64,000 nucleotides of DNA, taken from NCBI RefSeq assembly GCF_008123425.1, contig NZ_VSSS01000017.1, positions 1-64,000 of the forward strand, written 5' to 3'. This stretch comes from Bradyrhizobium rifense. Its GTDB lineage: Bacteria > Pseudomonadota > Alphaproteobacteria > Rhizobiales > Xanthobacteraceae. The notes below the pieces were generated by a model, which was not told the DNA's origin, made no database searches, and saw nothing but the letters and a program-made list of their open reading frames with translations. The position numbers and the translations under genes are program-made. Positions 1-9,230 of this stretch are shown in pieces; positions within the stretch are counted from its first letter, which is position 1, and each line of letters begins with the position of its first letter.

Positions 1-585
1 CTCGTTGCGCGCAACGCGCGGCGGCATCGGCTCGGGGCGAGGCTCACGCTCGGGACGCGGCGGCATCGGTTCGGCCGAAAAGCCGCCGAGCGTCGGTTCG
101 CTGCGGCGTTCGGCCAGAGCGGGCGCCGGCCGGCGGACTTCGTCGGCGAAGGACGGACGTGCGGGCCGCGGCGGCGGCTCGGGCATCTGCGGCTCGGGAT
201 GATCGAGCACTTCGGGGCGCGGCGCTTCGTCGGCCCAGCTGCCGGCATCGGGCATCGGGGCGAGGCGCGGCGGCTCGGCTGCGCTGGGACGCTGCGGAAT
301 CTGGTCGCGGCCGGCTGCGGCGCGCACGATATTCGGTTCGACGACGATGTCGGTCGGGCCGCCGATCATCAGGAGATGTTCGACATTGTCACGGCGGACC
401 AGCACCAGGCGCCGGCGGCCATCGACCGCGGCTGCGTCGATCACGGCGAGCCGGGGCATCCTGCCGCGCTGGGTGTTGGCGCCGAGCCGGGTGGTCGCGA
501 ATCGGCGGACCAGCCACGCCGCGACGCCGATCAACGCCAGCACGACGATGAACGCGACAATGAAAGTGATAGGGCTACCGTTCAT
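1..585 (-). CDS. fliO: FliO-like flagellar export component, partial
   Basis: This minus-strand frame begins at ATG 585-583 and stays open to the window edge, so the C-terminus is missing. A GGGGA ribosome site lies about 6 bases before the start. The protein opens with a short periplasmic stretch and one hydrophobic helix (about residues 6-27), followed by LVRRF and a basic cytoplasmic part. A conserved-looking core, RMPRLAVIDAAAVDGRRRLV and then LLMIGGPTDIVVE (about residues 48-83), matches the FliO pattern. After that comes a Pro/Arg/Glu-rich low-complexity tail. FliO helps assemble the FliP-FliQ-FliR export gate. It is divergent from flgB, as expected in a Rhizobiales flagellar cluster. 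The family call rests on the single helix, the IGG motif and the context. Confidence 0.82.
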   Translation of the reverse strand, partial: MNGSPITFIVAFIVVLALIGVAAWLVRRFATTRLGANTQRGRMPRLAVIDAAAVDGRRRLVLVRRDNVEHLLMIGGPTDIVVEPNIVRAAAGRDQIPQRPSAAEPPRLAPMPDAGSWADEAPRPEVLDHPEPQMPEPPPRPARPSFADEVRRPAPALAERRSEPTLGGFSAEPMPPRPEREPRPEPMPPRVARNE

Positions 586-933
586 ACCTGTCCCCGGTAA
601 ATGGCGCTTCTCTCGTGCCTATGGTCCACCGACCACCGGCGTGCGATGCCCCAAAAACTGCGATCTCTTAACGTCCCGCGGCAAGTTTTGCCGTCCCCAA
701 CCCTTAATAACCTATGAATCGCCCGATCCAAAACGACTTCTTGGCCTGTGCAGGGGCCGCCAAGCGGTTGGGTTAATGCGGCTTTTGGAATGCGTAGAAT
801 CACGGGGGGAGCATTGCATGTCTCAATCAGAAACATGCATCTGCCGTGCCTTAACCACCTGTTAACCATACACGCGGCAAATTCTGCCTAGCTTCGGACC
901 AGAGGTCCGCAAGAGGCGGAAGGAGCCGCAACG
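586..933. other. Divergent fliO/flgB intergenic region
   Basis: This 348 bp gap separates divergent fliO and flgB. It is locally AT-richer than its neighbours and contains the CtrA-type box listed separately. The small open frames inside it have no recognisable product and no convincing ribosome site. It probably holds promoters for both directions. Confidence 0.6.
851..866. promoter_or_regulatory. CtrA-type binding box upstream of flgB
   Basis: The sequence TTAACCACCTGTTAAC fits the alphaproteobacterial CtrA consensus TTAA-N7-TTAAC exactly. It lies 67 bp before the flgB start. CtrA is known to activate early flagellar operons in Caulobacter and relatives. The downstream cckA gene encodes the kinase at the head of the CtrA phosphorelay. 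The match is seen directly; the regulatory role is inference. Confidence 0.65.
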
Positions 934-1338
934 ATGTCCATCAACGATCTTCCGGTGCTGTCGGCGCTTCGCACCAAGATGCAGTGGCACCAGGAACGCC
1001 AGCGCGTCCTGTCCGAAAACGTCTCCAATTCCGACACGCCCAATTTCCGGCCGCGTGAGCTGGTCGAGCCGAAGTTCGAGAAGACCGGCGCTCCGGCGGG
1101 GTCAATGGGGCCCCTGGCCATGACCGTCACCAGTGCCTCGCACATGACGCCATCAGGTGCGGCCTCGAGCTTCGACCAGAACAAGAATGCGGGTTTCGAA
1201 ACCCGTCCTGCGGGCAACGCCGTCAATCTCGAAGAGGAGATGACGAAGTCCGCCAACAACCAGATGGATTATGCGGCGGTCACCTCGCTCTATTCGAAGA
1301 GCCTGCATCTTCTGAAGACCGCGATCGGCAAGGGCTAG
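934..1338 (+). CDS. flgB: Flagellar proximal rod protein FlgB
   Basis: This 134-residue protein has the usual FlgB length and the family signature near the N-terminus: LSENVSNSDTPNFRPREL (about residues 28-45), the rod/hook SxNxANxxTPGY-like motif. The C-terminus ends in a heptad-like helix (MDYAAVTSLYSKSLHLLKTAI) that packs with the N-terminal helix in the rod. A good ribosome site (GGAAGGAG) precedes the ATG. It heads a co-directional run flgB-flgC-fliE-fliQ-fliR-flhB and lies behind a CtrA-type box. FlgB, FlgC and FliE form the proximal rod and its junction to the MS ring and export gate. Confidence 0.96.
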   Translation: MSINDLPVLSALRTKMQWHQERQRVLSENVSNSDTPNFRPRELVEPKFEKTGAPAGSMGPLAMTVTSASHMTPSGAASSFDQNKNAGFETRPAGNAVNLEEEMTKSANNQMDYAAVTSLYSKSLHLLKTAIGKG

Positions 1339-1356
1339 AGCTAGAGGACGCAGACG

Positions 1357-1782
1357 ATGGCGAATGACAGCAGTGACTTTGCCCGCTCGATGGCGATCGC
1401 GACCTCCGGGTTGCGGGCGCAAGCCGGGCGCATGCGGGTGATCTCGGAAAACATCGCGAATGCGGACTCGACCGCGCCGACCGCAGGCGGCGATCCCTAT
1501 CGGCGCAAGGTGCCGACGTTCTCCTCGGCGCTCGATCGCACGCTCGACGCGCAGGTCGTCACGCTCGGCAAGATCAAGCCCGACCAGTCCAACTTCCGCG
1601 TTAAATACGAGCCCAGCAATCCGGCGGCCGACGTCACCGGCAACGTCAAATATCCCAACGTGAATTCGGTGGTCGAGATGACCGACATGCGCGATGCGCA
1701 GCGGTCCTACGAGGCCAATGTCAACATCATCAGTGCAACGCGCCGGATGATCCAGCGCACGCTCGACATCCTCAAGTCCTGA
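1357..1782 (+). CDS. flgC: Flagellar basal-body rod protein FlgC
   Basis: The protein is 141 residues, standard for FlgC. The N-terminal motif SGLRAQAGRMRVISENIANADST (about residues 17-39, longer than the core shown in other rod proteins) carries the ENIANA signature. The C-terminus MTDMRDAQRSYEANVNIIS and RRMIQRTLDIL is the classic FlgC/FlgG-type terminal helix. It starts 18 bp after flgB and lies 16 bp before fliE, which supports one transcript. It is exported through the flagellar type III gate and forms part of the proximal rod. Confidence 0.96.
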   Translation: MANDSSDFARSMAIATSGLRAQAGRMRVISENIANADSTAPTAGGDPYRRKVPTFSSALDRTLDAQVVTLGKIKPDQSNFRVKYEPSNPAADVTGNVKYPNVNSVVEMTDMRDAQRSYEANVNIISATRRMIQRTLDILKS

Positions 1783-1798
1783 ACAGGAATCTTAAGCC

Positions 1799-2107
1799 AT
1801 GGCAACACCGACAATCGCGGCCAATGCCTATGCCAACCTTGCCCGGGTGCTGGAAAGCAGCGGCGCCGGCAAGGGCAGCGAGGCGAGCGGGCAGTCCTTT
1901 GCCTCGCTGCTGAAAGACGCCGTCGGCAGCGTCATGGACTCCGGCCGCAAGTCGGACGCCCAGACCGTGGCGATGGCTGCCGGCAAGGCCAACGTGATGG
2001 ACGTGGTGACGGCGGTCGCCGACACCGACGTTGCGGTGTCGACGCTGGTTTCGGTCCGCGACCGCGTGATCGCCGCGTACGAAGACATCATGAAGATGCC
2101 GATCTGA
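1799..2107 (+). CDS. fliE: Flagellar hook-basal body complex protein FliE
   Basis: The 102-residue product is typical of FliE. The family features are SFASLLKDAVGSVMDSGRKSD (about residues 29-49) and the C-terminal segment VSTLVSVRDRVIAAYEDIMKMPI, which matches the conserved FliE end with RDKVxxAYQEIMRMxI. FliE joins the MS ring and export gate to the rod. A palindromic repeat separates it from fliQ, so transcript levels may drop between the rod genes and the export-gate genes. Confidence 0.95.
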   Translation: MATPTIAANAYANLARVLESSGAGKGSEASGQSFASLLKDAVGSVMDSGRKSDAQTVAMAAGKANVMDVVTAVADTDVAVSTLVSVRDRVIAAYEDIMKMPI

Positions 2108-2122
2108 TTTTGTCCTCCTTCT

Positions 2123-2201
2123 TCATTACGAGCGTAGCGAAGCAATCCAGGATCTTTCCGCAGGCGGCAGTCTGGATTGCTTCGCTACGCTCGCAATGAC
2201 G
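2123..2201. repeat. Palindromic intergenic repeat R1, copy a
   Basis: Two arms of about 28 bases are inverted copies with one mismatch: a left arm TCATTACGAGCG...GCAATCCAG and a right arm CTGGATTGC...CGCAATGA, around a 22-base centre. Three related copies occur at 9231, 13010 and 15562. It lies between fliE and fliQ and could fold as a large RNA hairpin. Confidence 0.9.
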
Positions 2202-2268
2202 GGGAGACGTCTTCGCATCGCTTTGAAGGGCGATGGGGAGGTTGGGAAATAAACAAAGGAATTCTGCA

Positions 2269-2532
2269 ATGACCGGACCCGAGACCCTCGACGTCGCCCG
2301 CGATGCGCTCTGGACCATCGTGATCGTGTCGTCGCCGCCCATGATAGTCGGCCTCGTGGTCGGCGTCATCGTGTCGCTGTTCCAGGCGCTGACGCAGATC
2401 CAGGAGCAGACGCTGGTCTACGTGCCGAAGATCCTGGCCATCTTCGCCACAATGCTGCTGGCGCTGCCGTTCATGGCCGACGCGCTTCATTCCCACATGA
2501 TGCGGATCTCGTCGCGAATCATCGGCGGGTAA
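2269..2532 (+). CDS. fliQ: Flagellar export-gate protein FliQ
   Basis: The 87-residue protein is the usual FliQ size, with two membrane helices (about residues 15-38 and 52-72) and the family segment PPMIVGLVVGVIVSLFQALT followed by QIQEQTLVYVPKI. I chose ATG 2269 because it gives the standard FliQ N-terminus (MTGPETLDVARDALW); an upstream in-frame ATG at 2233 would add 12 atypical residues inside the spacer. An AAAGGA ribosome site lies 5' of the start. FliP, FliQ and FliR form the inner-membrane export gate. fliR follows after 17 bp. Confidence 0.95.
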   Translation: MTGPETLDVARDALWTIVIVSSPPMIVGLVVGVIVSLFQALTQIQEQTLVYVPKILAIFATMLLALPFMADALHSHMMRISSRIIGG

Positions 2533-2549
2533 GGCACAATGCGCTTACC

Positions 2550-3320
2550 ATGCGCATCGACGTCTCGCTGCTGCCGGCGCTCGCCGCGGCCTTCATGCTC
2601 GCTTTCGCCCGGGTCGGCGCGATGGTGATGCTGCTGCCGGGGCTCGGCGAGACCAACATCCCGACGCGGGTGAAGCTTTCGATCGCGCTTCTGCTGACGC
2701 TGATCATCCTGCCGCTGCATCGCAACGCCTATCAGGTCGACATGGGCTCGCTCGCGCCGATGCTGGTGCTGATGCTGCATGAGATCGTGATCGGCATCGT
2801 GCTGGGTGCGACCGCGCGCGTGACGCTGTCGGCGCTCCAGGTGGCAGGCGCCGTGATCGCGCAGCAGATGGGACTGGGCTTCGTGACATCGGTCGATCCG
2901 ACGCAAGGGCAGCAGGGCGTTCTGGTCGGCAATTTCCTCACCATGCTGGGTGTGACGTTGCTGTTCGCCACCGACAGCCATCATCTGGTGATCGCGGCGT
3001 TGAACGACAGCTACGCGATCTTCGCGCCGGGCGAGACCGTGTCGAGCGGCGACATCGCCTCGCTGGCCACGCGGGCTTTCTCCGCCGCGTTTCTGCTCGG
3101 CTTGCAGCTGTCGGGGCCGTTCCTGGTGTTCGGCCTCGTCTTCAATATCGGGCTCGGCGTGCTCGCGCGGCTGATGCCGCAGATGCAGGTCTATTTCGTC
3201 GGTGTGCCGCTGTCGATCTTCGTGGGCTTTATGGTGCTGGCCTTGGTGCTCACGGCGATGATGGGCACCTATCTCGACTACTTCATCGGTGTCATGCACC
3301 AGATGCTGCCGTTGAAATAA
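2550..3320 (+). CDS. fliR: Flagellar export-gate protein FliR
   Basis: This 256-residue polytopic membrane protein matches FliR in length and pattern. It has an N-terminal helix, then RVGAMVMLLPGLGETNIPTR (about residues 22-41), the family PGxGxxxVPxRxK-like motif, and DPTQGQQGVLVGNFLTMLG (about residues 115-133), where FliR proteins have the conserved loop leading into the third helix. It lies between fliQ and flhB with a 9 bp gap to flhB. It forms the export-gate core with FliP and FliQ. Confidence 0.95.
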   Translation: MRIDVSLLPALAAAFMLAFARVGAMVMLLPGLGETNIPTRVKLSIALLLTLIILPLHRNAYQVDMGSLAPMLVLMLHEIVIGIVLGATARVTLSALQVAGAVIAQQMGLGFVTSVDPTQGQQGVLVGNFLTMLGVTLLFATDSHHLVIAALNDSYAIFAPGETVSSGDIASLATRAFSAAFLLGLQLSGPFLVFGLVFNIGLGVLARLMPQMQVYFVGVPLSIFVGFMVLALVLTAMMGTYLDYFIGVMHQMLPLK

Positions 3321-3329
3321 GAGGGATCG

Positions 3330-4409
3330 ATGGCGGAAGACAACGATCCAGAGAGTCAAACAGAAGACCCGACGCAAAAACGTCTCGAACAGGCGCTCGA
3401 ACGCGGCGACGTTGCCAAAAGCCAGGAGATCAACACCTGGTTCATGATCGCGGGCGGCACGCTCGTGGTTTCGACCTTCTCCGGCTCGGTCGGCAGCGGC
3501 CTTGTGACGCCGTTGCGCAACCTGCTCGCCAATTCCTGGATGATCAAGACCGACGGCGGGAACCTGCTCGCGCTGATGCAGCAGATCGAGGTCGCGGTGT
3601 TGGCTGCGGTCGGCGTGCCGCTCCTGATGCTGATGATCGCGGCCATTGCCGGCAACATGCTGCAGCACCGGCTGGTGTGGTCGGCAGAATCCCTCACGCC
3701 CAAATTCAGCAAGCTCTCGCCCGCTGCCGGCTTCAAACGCATCTTCGGCAAGCAGGCGGGAGCCAATTTTCTCAAGGGCATCGGCAAGCTCGTCGTGCTC
3801 GGCGTGGTCATGACCACGATCCTGTGGCCGGAACGGCATCGCATGGAGGCGATGGTCAAGCTCGATCCGGCCGCGATGATGGGCGCTATTACCAGCCTGA
3901 CGGTCCATCTGCTCGGCGCAGTGGTCGCCGCGCTCGCGATCATCGCCATCGGCGACTATTTCTTCCAGTACCGCAGTTGGTTCCAGCGGCAGAAGATGTC
4001 GCTTCAGGAGATCAAGGAAGAGTTCAAGCAGTCCGAAGGCGACCCGCACATCAAGGGCAAGCTCAGGCAGTTGCGTCAGCAGCGCTCCAAGAAGCGTATG
4101 ATGGCCGCGGTTCCCAAGGCCTCCGTGATCATCACCAACCCGACCCACTATTCGGTGGCGCTGTCCTACGAGCGCGGCATGTCGGCACCGATCTGCGTCG
4201 CCAAGGGCGTCGACAACCTCGCTTTCAAGATCCGGGAGATCGCGCGCGAGCACGACATCCCGATCGTCGAGAACGTGCCGCTGGCCCGCGCGCTGTACGC
4301 CACCGCCGAAATCGACAAGGAAATCCCTGTCGAGCACTACCACGCGGTCGCCGAAGTCATCGGCTACGTCATCCGGCTGAAGCGCGGTTTTAGCGCCGCA
4401 CGGCAATAA
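3330..4409 (+). CDS. flhB: Flagellar export switch protein FlhB
   Basis: The protein is 359 residues. The N-terminus EDNDPESQTEDPTQKRLEQAxxRGDVxKSQEI is the FlhB signature. Four membrane helices follow, then a charged linker MSLQEIKEEFKQSEGDP and the cytoplasmic domain. The self-cleavage motif NPTH is present at residues 270-273 within VIITNPTHYSVALSY. FlhB autocleavage switches export specificity from rod/hook to filament substrates. The gene ends the flagellar run and is followed after 153 bp by cckA, an arrangement common in Rhizobiales. Confidence 0.97.
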   Translation: MAEDNDPESQTEDPTQKRLEQALERGDVAKSQEINTWFMIAGGTLVVSTFSGSVGSGLVTPLRNLLANSWMIKTDGGNLLALMQQIEVAVLAAVGVPLLMLMIAAIAGNMLQHRLVWSAESLTPKFSKLSPAAGFKRIFGKQAGANFLKGIGKLVVLGVVMTTILWPERHRMEAMVKLDPAAMMGAITSLTVHLLGAVVAALAIIAIGDYFFQYRSWFQRQKMSLQEIKEEFKQSEGDPHIKGKLRQLRQQRSKKRMMAAVPKASVIITNPTHYSVALSYERGMSAPICVAKGVDNLAFKIREIAREHDIPIVENVPLARALYATAEIDKEIPVEHYHAVAEVIGYVIRLKRGFSAARQ

Positions 4410-4562
4410 AACCCCGAAAAGTACCGGAAATGGCCGTAAACTGGGAATCAGCGTACCTTTCGCCCCTGCCGCCCTTGCGTCCGCGGGTCCGATTCAGGCA
4501 GGGAGGACCCCACGTGCCCCGTGGCGCGTTGATTCTCTGCCGACAGGCCATGCCAGCGTGAA

Positions 4563-7142
4563 ATGACCGCCGAGACCGACCACGACCTGTCACGCGAGCC
4601 CGTTGCGGCGCATGAGCCGTCGCCGCGCTCGGGCAGCATTGCGCTGGTGCTCCTGGTGGCCACCGGCCTCGTCGCGGTCGCCATCGGGCTGATGACGCTC
4701 GGACGCGCGCAGGCACAGCCCTATATCCTCGGCATCCTCGCCGTGCTGGCCATGATCGGCCTGTTCAATCTGTTCGCCTTCGCCGCCGGCATCATCCGCT
4801 TCGTCGACCGCAATCTCGACGATCCCGTGATGGGGCGCATCGCTGATCACGCCTTCGACGGCCTCGCGGTGACCGATCCGCGCGGCCATGTGGTCTATTC
4901 CAACGCGGCCTATCTGACGCTGACCGGCGCCTCCGGCCCGCAGGACGTGCGGCCGGTCGAGCGCGTCTTCATCGGCAACCCGGACGTTTCGGAAGCCGTG
5001 TTCCGCCTGCTCAAAGCCGCGCGCGAAGGAAAGCGACAGCAGGAAGAGGTGCGCATCTCCGGCCAGGACGGCAGCCACGGGCGCTGGCTGCGCATGCGCG
5101 TGCGTCCGCTCGGCACCGGAAAGCGCGAAGCCAAATATGCGGTGTGGTCGATTGCCGACATCACGCGCGACCGCGAGCGCCAGGAGGACGTGTTCCAGGA
5201 GCTCCAGCACGCGATCGAATATCTCGATCACGCGCCGTGCGGTTTCTTCTCGGTCAATCCCGCCGGCGAGCTCGCTTATGTCAATGCGACGCTGGCGAAC
5301 TGGCTCGACTATGATCTCGCCGAGATCGGTTCCGGCGGCCTGAAGCTCGCCGACATCGTCTCGGGCGACGGCGCTTCGCTGCTGAGCTCGATCGTGGCGG
5401 TGCCGGGCGAGGTGAAGACCGAAGTCTTCGACATCGACCTGCGCATGCGCACCGGCAAGACCATGCCGGTCCGGCTCTATCACAAGCTCGCTTTCGGCGC
5501 CGATGGCGCGCCGGGGCCGTCGCGCACGCTCGTCATCAGCCGGGCCCGCGACGAGCGCAGCGATCCCGACCGCGCCGCCGAAGTGCGCTTCATGCGTTTC
5601 TTCGACCACACGCCGATGGCGATCGCCACCGTCGATCGCGGCGGCAACGTGGTGCGGGCGAACGCCCGCTACGCCAAGCTTGCGCAGGGTCTCGGGCTCG
5701 ACAGCGCCAGCAAGTCGATCTTCCGCGCGGTCAATGCACGTGATCGCCACCTTTTGATCGCAGCTATCAACCAGGCCGCTGAAAACCAGGCCGACATCGC
5801 GCCGGTCGAGGTGGCACTGGAGGGCGCGAAGGATCGCTGGGGCCAGTTCTTCGTCACGCCGGTCGATGCGGCCGAGAACGACGCTGAAGCTGCCATCGTA
5901 CACATGCTCGAGACCACCGAGCGGCGCGCGCTGGAAAACCAGATCAACCAGTCGCAGAAGATGGAGACGGTCGGCCAGCTCGCCGGCGGCATCGCTCACG
6001 ACTTCAACAACGTGCTCTCCGCCATCATGATGGCGAACGACTTCCTGCTGAACGCGCACAAGCCGACCGATCCGTCGTTCCAGGACATCATGCAGATCAA
6101 GCAGAACGCGACGCGCGCTGCGACCCTGGTGCGGCAGCTGCTCGCCTTCTCGCGGCGGCAGACGCTGCGGCCGCAGGTGCTCGATCTCGGCGATGCGCTA
6201 TCCGATCTCACCATGCTGCTGCGCCGGCTGATCGGCGAGAAGGTCAAACTCGACCTGATCCACGGCCGCGATCTCTGGCCGGTCAAGGTCGACGTCTCCC
6301 AGTTCGAGCAGGTCATCGTCAATCTCGCGGTGAACGCGCGCGACGCCATGCCCGACGGCGGCAAGCTGATCATCCGCACCGCCAATGTCGCGACCGACGA
6401 GGCGGGCAAGCTCGCCTACAAGGGCATGCCGGCGGCGGATTATGTGCGGATCGAGGTCGCCGACACCGGCACCGGCATCCCCGCCGATATCCGCGACAAG
6501 ATCTTTGAACCGTTCTTCTCGACCAAGGAAGTTGGCAAGGGCACCGGCCTCGGGCTGTCCACCGTCTACGGCATCGTCAAGCAGACCGGCGGCTTCATCT
6601 ATGTCGATTCCGAGCCGGGGCAGGGCACCTCGTTCCATATCTTCCTGCCGCGCCATCACGCCGAGCCGGACGTGCAGGTCGAGCAGCCCGCAGCGAGCAC
6701 GACGAATGGCGCTGCGAAGGACGGCGCGCCTGCGGCCGTAGAGGCGAAGCCTCGTACCGATCTCACCGGGCAGGGCACCATCCTGCTGGTCGAGGACGAA
6801 GAGGGCCTGCGCGCGCTGAACGCCCGCGGCCTGCGCTCGCGCGGCTACACCGTCGTCGAGGCCGAGAACGGCGTCGAGGCGATGGAGGTGCTGGAGGAGC
6901 AGAGCGGCGGCATCGATCTCGTCGTCTCCGACGTCGTGATGCCGGAGATGGACGGGCCGACGCTGCTCAAGGCGATGCGGGAGAAGAACCCGGACATCCG
7001 CTTCATCTTCGTTTCCGGCTACGCTGAAGACGCCTTCGAGAAGAGCCTACCCGAGGGGCAGCAATTCGACTTCCTGCCAAAGCCGTTCACGCTCAGCCAG
7101 CTCGTGGCGGCGGTGAAGGAGACGATGACGAAGCAGGGGTGA
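4563..7142 (+). CDS. cckA: Hybrid sensor histidine kinase CckA
   Basis: The 859-residue protein has two N-terminal membrane helices (about 20-42 and 48-72), three PAS-like regions (about 90-210, 220-330 and 350-460), a HisKA domain, an HATPase domain ([44 protein letters not shown]) and a C-terminal receiver. The phosphorylated His is residue 479 in GGIAHDFNN and the receiver Asp is residue 790 in [12 protein letters not shown]. This is the CckA architecture. CckA phosphorylates ChpT, which passes phosphate to CtrA and CpdR and so controls the cell cycle and flagellar genes. The position behind flhB and the CtrA box before flgB fit. No strong ribosome site precedes the ATG. Confidence 0.93.
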   Translation: MTAETDHDLSREPVAAHEPSPRSGSIALVLLVATGLVAVAIGLMTLGRAQAQPYILGILAVLAMIGLFNLFAFAAGIIRFVDRNLDDPVMGRIADHAFDGLAVTDPRGHVVYSNAAYLTLTGASGPQDVRPVERVFIGNPDVSEAVFRLLKAAREGKRQQEEVRISGQDGSHGRWLRMRVRPLGTGKREAKYAVWSIADITRDRERQEDVFQELQHAIEYLDHAPCGFFSVNPAGELAYVNATLANWLDYDLAEIGSGGLKLADIVSGDGASLLSSIVAVPGEVKTEVFDIDLRMRTGKTMPVRLYHKLAFGADGAPGPSRTLVISRARDERSDPDRAAEVRFMRFFDHTPMAIATVDRGGNVVRANARYAKLAQGLGLDSASKSIFRAVNARDRHLLIAAINQAAENQADIAPVEVALEGAKDRWGQFFVTPVDAAENDAEAAIVHMLETTERRALENQINQSQKMETVGQLAGGIAHDFNNVLSAIMMANDFLLNAHKPTDPSFQDIMQIKQNATRAATLVRQLLAFSRRQTLRPQVLDLGDALSDLTMLLRRLIGEKVKLDLIHGRDLWPVKVDVSQFEQVIVNLAVNARDAMPDGGKLIIRTANVATDEAGKLAYKGMPAADYVRIEVADTGTGIPADIRDKIFEPFFSTKEVGKGTGLGLSTVYGIVKQTGGFIYVDSEPGQGTSFHIFLPRHHAEPDVQVEQPAASTTNGAAKDGAPAAVEAKPRTDLTGQGTILLVEDEEGLRALNARGLRSRGYTVVEAENGVEAMEVLEEQSGGIDLVVSDVVMPEMDGPTLLKAMREKNPDIRFIFVSGYAEDAFEKSLPEGQQFDFLPKPFTLSQLVAAVKETMTKQG

Positions 7143-7147
7143 GTACT

Positions 7148-7173
7148 GTCGTCCTGGCTTTCGCCAGGACGAC
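7148..7173 (+). terminator. Hairpin after cckA
   Basis: Perfect 11-base arms GTCGTCCTGGC and GCCAGGACGAC enclose a TTTC loop, 5 bases after the cckA stop. No T-run follows, so it may be a Rho-aided terminator or an mRNA end stabiliser. Confidence 0.6.
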
Positions 7174-7377
7174 ATCGCGGAGATATCGCGTGTAGCCCGC
7201 CGGTAACCGGCGACCACAGTTCCCGGCCGGATCCGGCCAAACCCCCGGCAAATATGGGCTTTTGCCTCATCCCCGCGACTGAGGGCCGCAGCCGGGGGGT
7301 CCGAAACCGGCTTCCCTTTTGGTAAAGGCTGCCCATCTTACTGGCACGTCCCCATACCGGGGATTTGGGAAACGAAC

Positions 7378-8370
7378 ATGAATTTCTCGCAATGGCCCCG
7401 CACCCTCGTGAAGACGATTGCCGTCGTTCTGGCGCTCGCGCTGCCGACGGCGCTTGCGATCTCGTCGGCTGACGCCCGCGTCGGCGGCGGTTCTTCGTCG
7501 GGTTCGCGCGGTTCGCGGACCTTCTCGGCCCCGCCGTCGACCACGACTGCGCCGGGCTCGACCTCGCAATTCAACCGCACCTTCACCCAGCCGGGCGCAG
7601 GTATGAACTCGGCTGCATCGGCACCCGCGCGCGGCGGCCTGTTCGGTCGCGGCGGCGGTTTCCTGGGCGGCCTTGCGGCCGGCTTCCTCGGCGCAGGCCT
7701 TCTGGGCATGCTGTTCGGCGGTGGCCTGTTTGGCGGCCTCGGCGGCCTGTCCTCGATCCTGGGCCTGATCATCCAGGTCGTGCTCGTCGTGTTTGTGGTG
7801 CGGCTGGCGATGTCGTGGTGGCAGCGCCGCAACGCGCCGCAGGCGGCCTATGCCGGTGCTGATGCCAGCGCCGGTCCGGGACCGCAGACCAGCTATCGCA
7901 GTGGCCTTGGCGGAGGTCTTGGCTCGGGTCTTGGCGGCGGCTTCGGCTTCGGCGCCAACAATGCGCCGCTCGAGATCAAGCCGGACGACTACGAGGCGTT
8001 CGAGCGCCTGCTCGGCGACATCCAGGCGGCCTGGTCGAACGAGGACGTGGCAAAACTGCACACGCTCGCGACGCCGGAAATGGTCTCTTATTTCGAGAGG
8101 GATCTCGCAGAGAACCGCGCGCGCAACGCCGTCAACAAGGTGACCAACGTCAAGCTGTTGCAGGGCGACCTCGCTGAAGCCTGGCGCGAAGGCGAGACCG
8201 ACTACGCGACGGTGGCGCTGCGCTTCGCGCTCACCGACAAGACGGTCGACCGTAACACCGGCGCGCTCGTGGCCGGGAGCGAGCAGCCGGGCGAAGTCAC
8301 CGAAGTCTGGACGTTCGCCCGCCGCCCGGGCGATCCTTGGGAACTGTCGGCGATCCAGCAGACCAACTGA
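7378..8370 (+). CDS. Tim44-like domain membrane protein
   Basis: The 330-residue protein begins with a signal/anchor (about residues 12-30). A Ser/Gly/Thr-rich stretch follows, then a very Gly-rich hydrophobic segment (GGGFLGGLAAGFLGAGLLGM and on to about residue 140) that probably inserts in the membrane. After a second Gly-rich linker comes a soluble C-terminal domain (about 195-330) with KPDDYEAFERLLGDIQAAWSN, LATPEMVSYFERDLAENR and VTEVWTFARRPGDPWELSAIQQ. That C-terminal pattern is the Tim44-like fold of alphaproteobacterial TimA-type proteins. It stands alone between cckA and a terminator. Its exact role is not known to me; membrane-associated assembly or stress functions have been suggested for relatives. 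Confidence 0.85.
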   Translation: MNFSQWPRTLVKTIAVVLALALPTALAISSADARVGGGSSSGSRGSRTFSAPPSTTTAPGSTSQFNRTFTQPGAGMNSAASAPARGGLFGRGGGFLGGLAAGFLGAGLLGMLFGGGLFGGLGGLSSILGLIIQVVLVVFVVRLAMSWWQRRNAPQAAYAGADASAGPGPQTSYRSGLGGGLGSGLGGGFGFGANNAPLEIKPDDYEAFERLLGDIQAAWSNEDVAKLHTLATPEMVSYFERDLAENRARNAVNKVTNVKLLQGDLAEAWREGETDYATVALRFALTDKTVDRNTGALVAGSEQPGEVTEVWTFARRPGDPWELSAIQQTN

Positions 8371-8392
8371 TCGCGCGCAACACGAGAAACCA

Positions 8393-8432
8393 GGGCGTCG
8401 TGCTTCCAGCACGGCGCCTTTTTCTTTTGGAC
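8393..8432 (+). terminator. Rho-independent terminator after the Tim44-like gene
   Basis: GGGCGTCGTGC pairs with GCACGGCGCC (one G-T type mismatch) around a short TTCCA loop, followed directly by TTTTTCTTTT. It is 22 bases after the stop of the Tim44-like gene and is the clearest intrinsic terminator in the left part. Confidence 0.85.
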
Positions 8433-8516
8433 GTCTCGCATCGCGGCATCGGAATAAGCGGGCGCGCGTCGGGTTGACATCAGGCGGCCAAATACAAACA
8501 CAACTGGGAGGACAGG

Positions 8517-9212
8517 ATGATCCGCATCGCAAGATCCGTGACGATGTCAGGCCTCGCGCTCGCCACGACCGCGCTTGTAGTGGCCTTGCTTGCGGCGCCA
8601 CCGGCGCAAGCGCAGTCGGCCGACATGACTTTCTTCGTGACCTCCAACGGTCCCGGCAAGGGCGCCGATCTGGGCGGCCTTGATGGCGCAGATGCGCAGT
8701 GCCAGAAGCTGGCGCAGGCCGGTGGTGCCGCTGCAAAAACCTGGCGCGCCTATCTCTCGACGCAAGCCGCCGACGGCAAGCCCGCCGTCAACGCAAAGGA
8801 TCGCATCGGCAAGGGACCGTGGCAGAACGCCAAGGGCGTGGTGATCGCCAAGGACGTTGCCGACCTGCACGGCGCCGCCAACAATCTCACCAAGCAGACC
8901 GCGCTCAGCGAGAAGGGCGAGGTTATCAACGGCCGCGGCGACACCCCGAACCGGCATGACATCCTCACGGGATCGCAAGCCGACGGCACCGCCTTTGCCG
9001 CAGGGGACGACAAGACCTGCAAGAACTGGACGTCGAGCACGCAAGGCGCGGCGATGCTCGGCCATGCCGATCGACAAGGCCTGCGCGATGACGAGCCGTC
9101 AAGATCCTGGAATAGCTCTCATCCCTCGCGCGGCCCTGATGGCGGTTGCTCGCAGGCCGACCTGAAAACCACTGGTGGCGACGGCCTGCTGTATTGTTTC
9201 GCGGCGAATTGA
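8517..9212 (+). CDS. Secreted lectin-like protein
   Basis: The 231-residue product has a clean Sec signal peptide (positively charged MIRIARSV, hydrophobic core, cleavage near APPAQAQS, about residue 33). The mature part has four conserved-looking features: FFVTSNGPGKGADLGGLDGADAQCQKLA, KTWRAYLST, NGRGDTPNRHDILTGS and WNSSHPSRGPDGGC...GLLYCFAAN. The spaced cysteines and the WxSSHPS element resemble secreted bacterial proteins often annotated as lectins, with a C-type-lectin/endostatin-like fold. Ligand unknown. An AACTGGGAGGACAGG ribosome region precedes the ATG. A palindromic repeat lies directly downstream. Confidence 0.75.
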   Translation: MIRIARSVTMSGLALATTALVVALLAAPPAQAQSADMTFFVTSNGPGKGADLGGLDGADAQCQKLAQAGGAAAKTWRAYLSTQAADGKPAVNAKDRIGKGPWQNAKGVVIAKDVADLHGAANNLTKQTALSEKGEVINGRGDTPNRHDILTGSQADGTAFAAGDDKTCKNWTSSTQGAAMLGHADRQGLRDDEPSRSWNSSHPSRGPDGGCSQADLKTTGGDGLLYCFAAN

Positions 9213-9230
9213 GGCGCGCTCTTTCCTATC

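Noticed and set aside
2487..4406. A 639-codon open frame on the minus strand, antisense to fliR and flhB
   Set aside because: Its His/Asp/Arg-rich composition is the usual mirror of GC-rich coding DNA. fliR and flhB on the plus strand are clear.
4590..6059. A 489-codon minus-strand frame opposite cckA
   Set aside because: No domain and typical shadow composition; cckA is complete and well supported.
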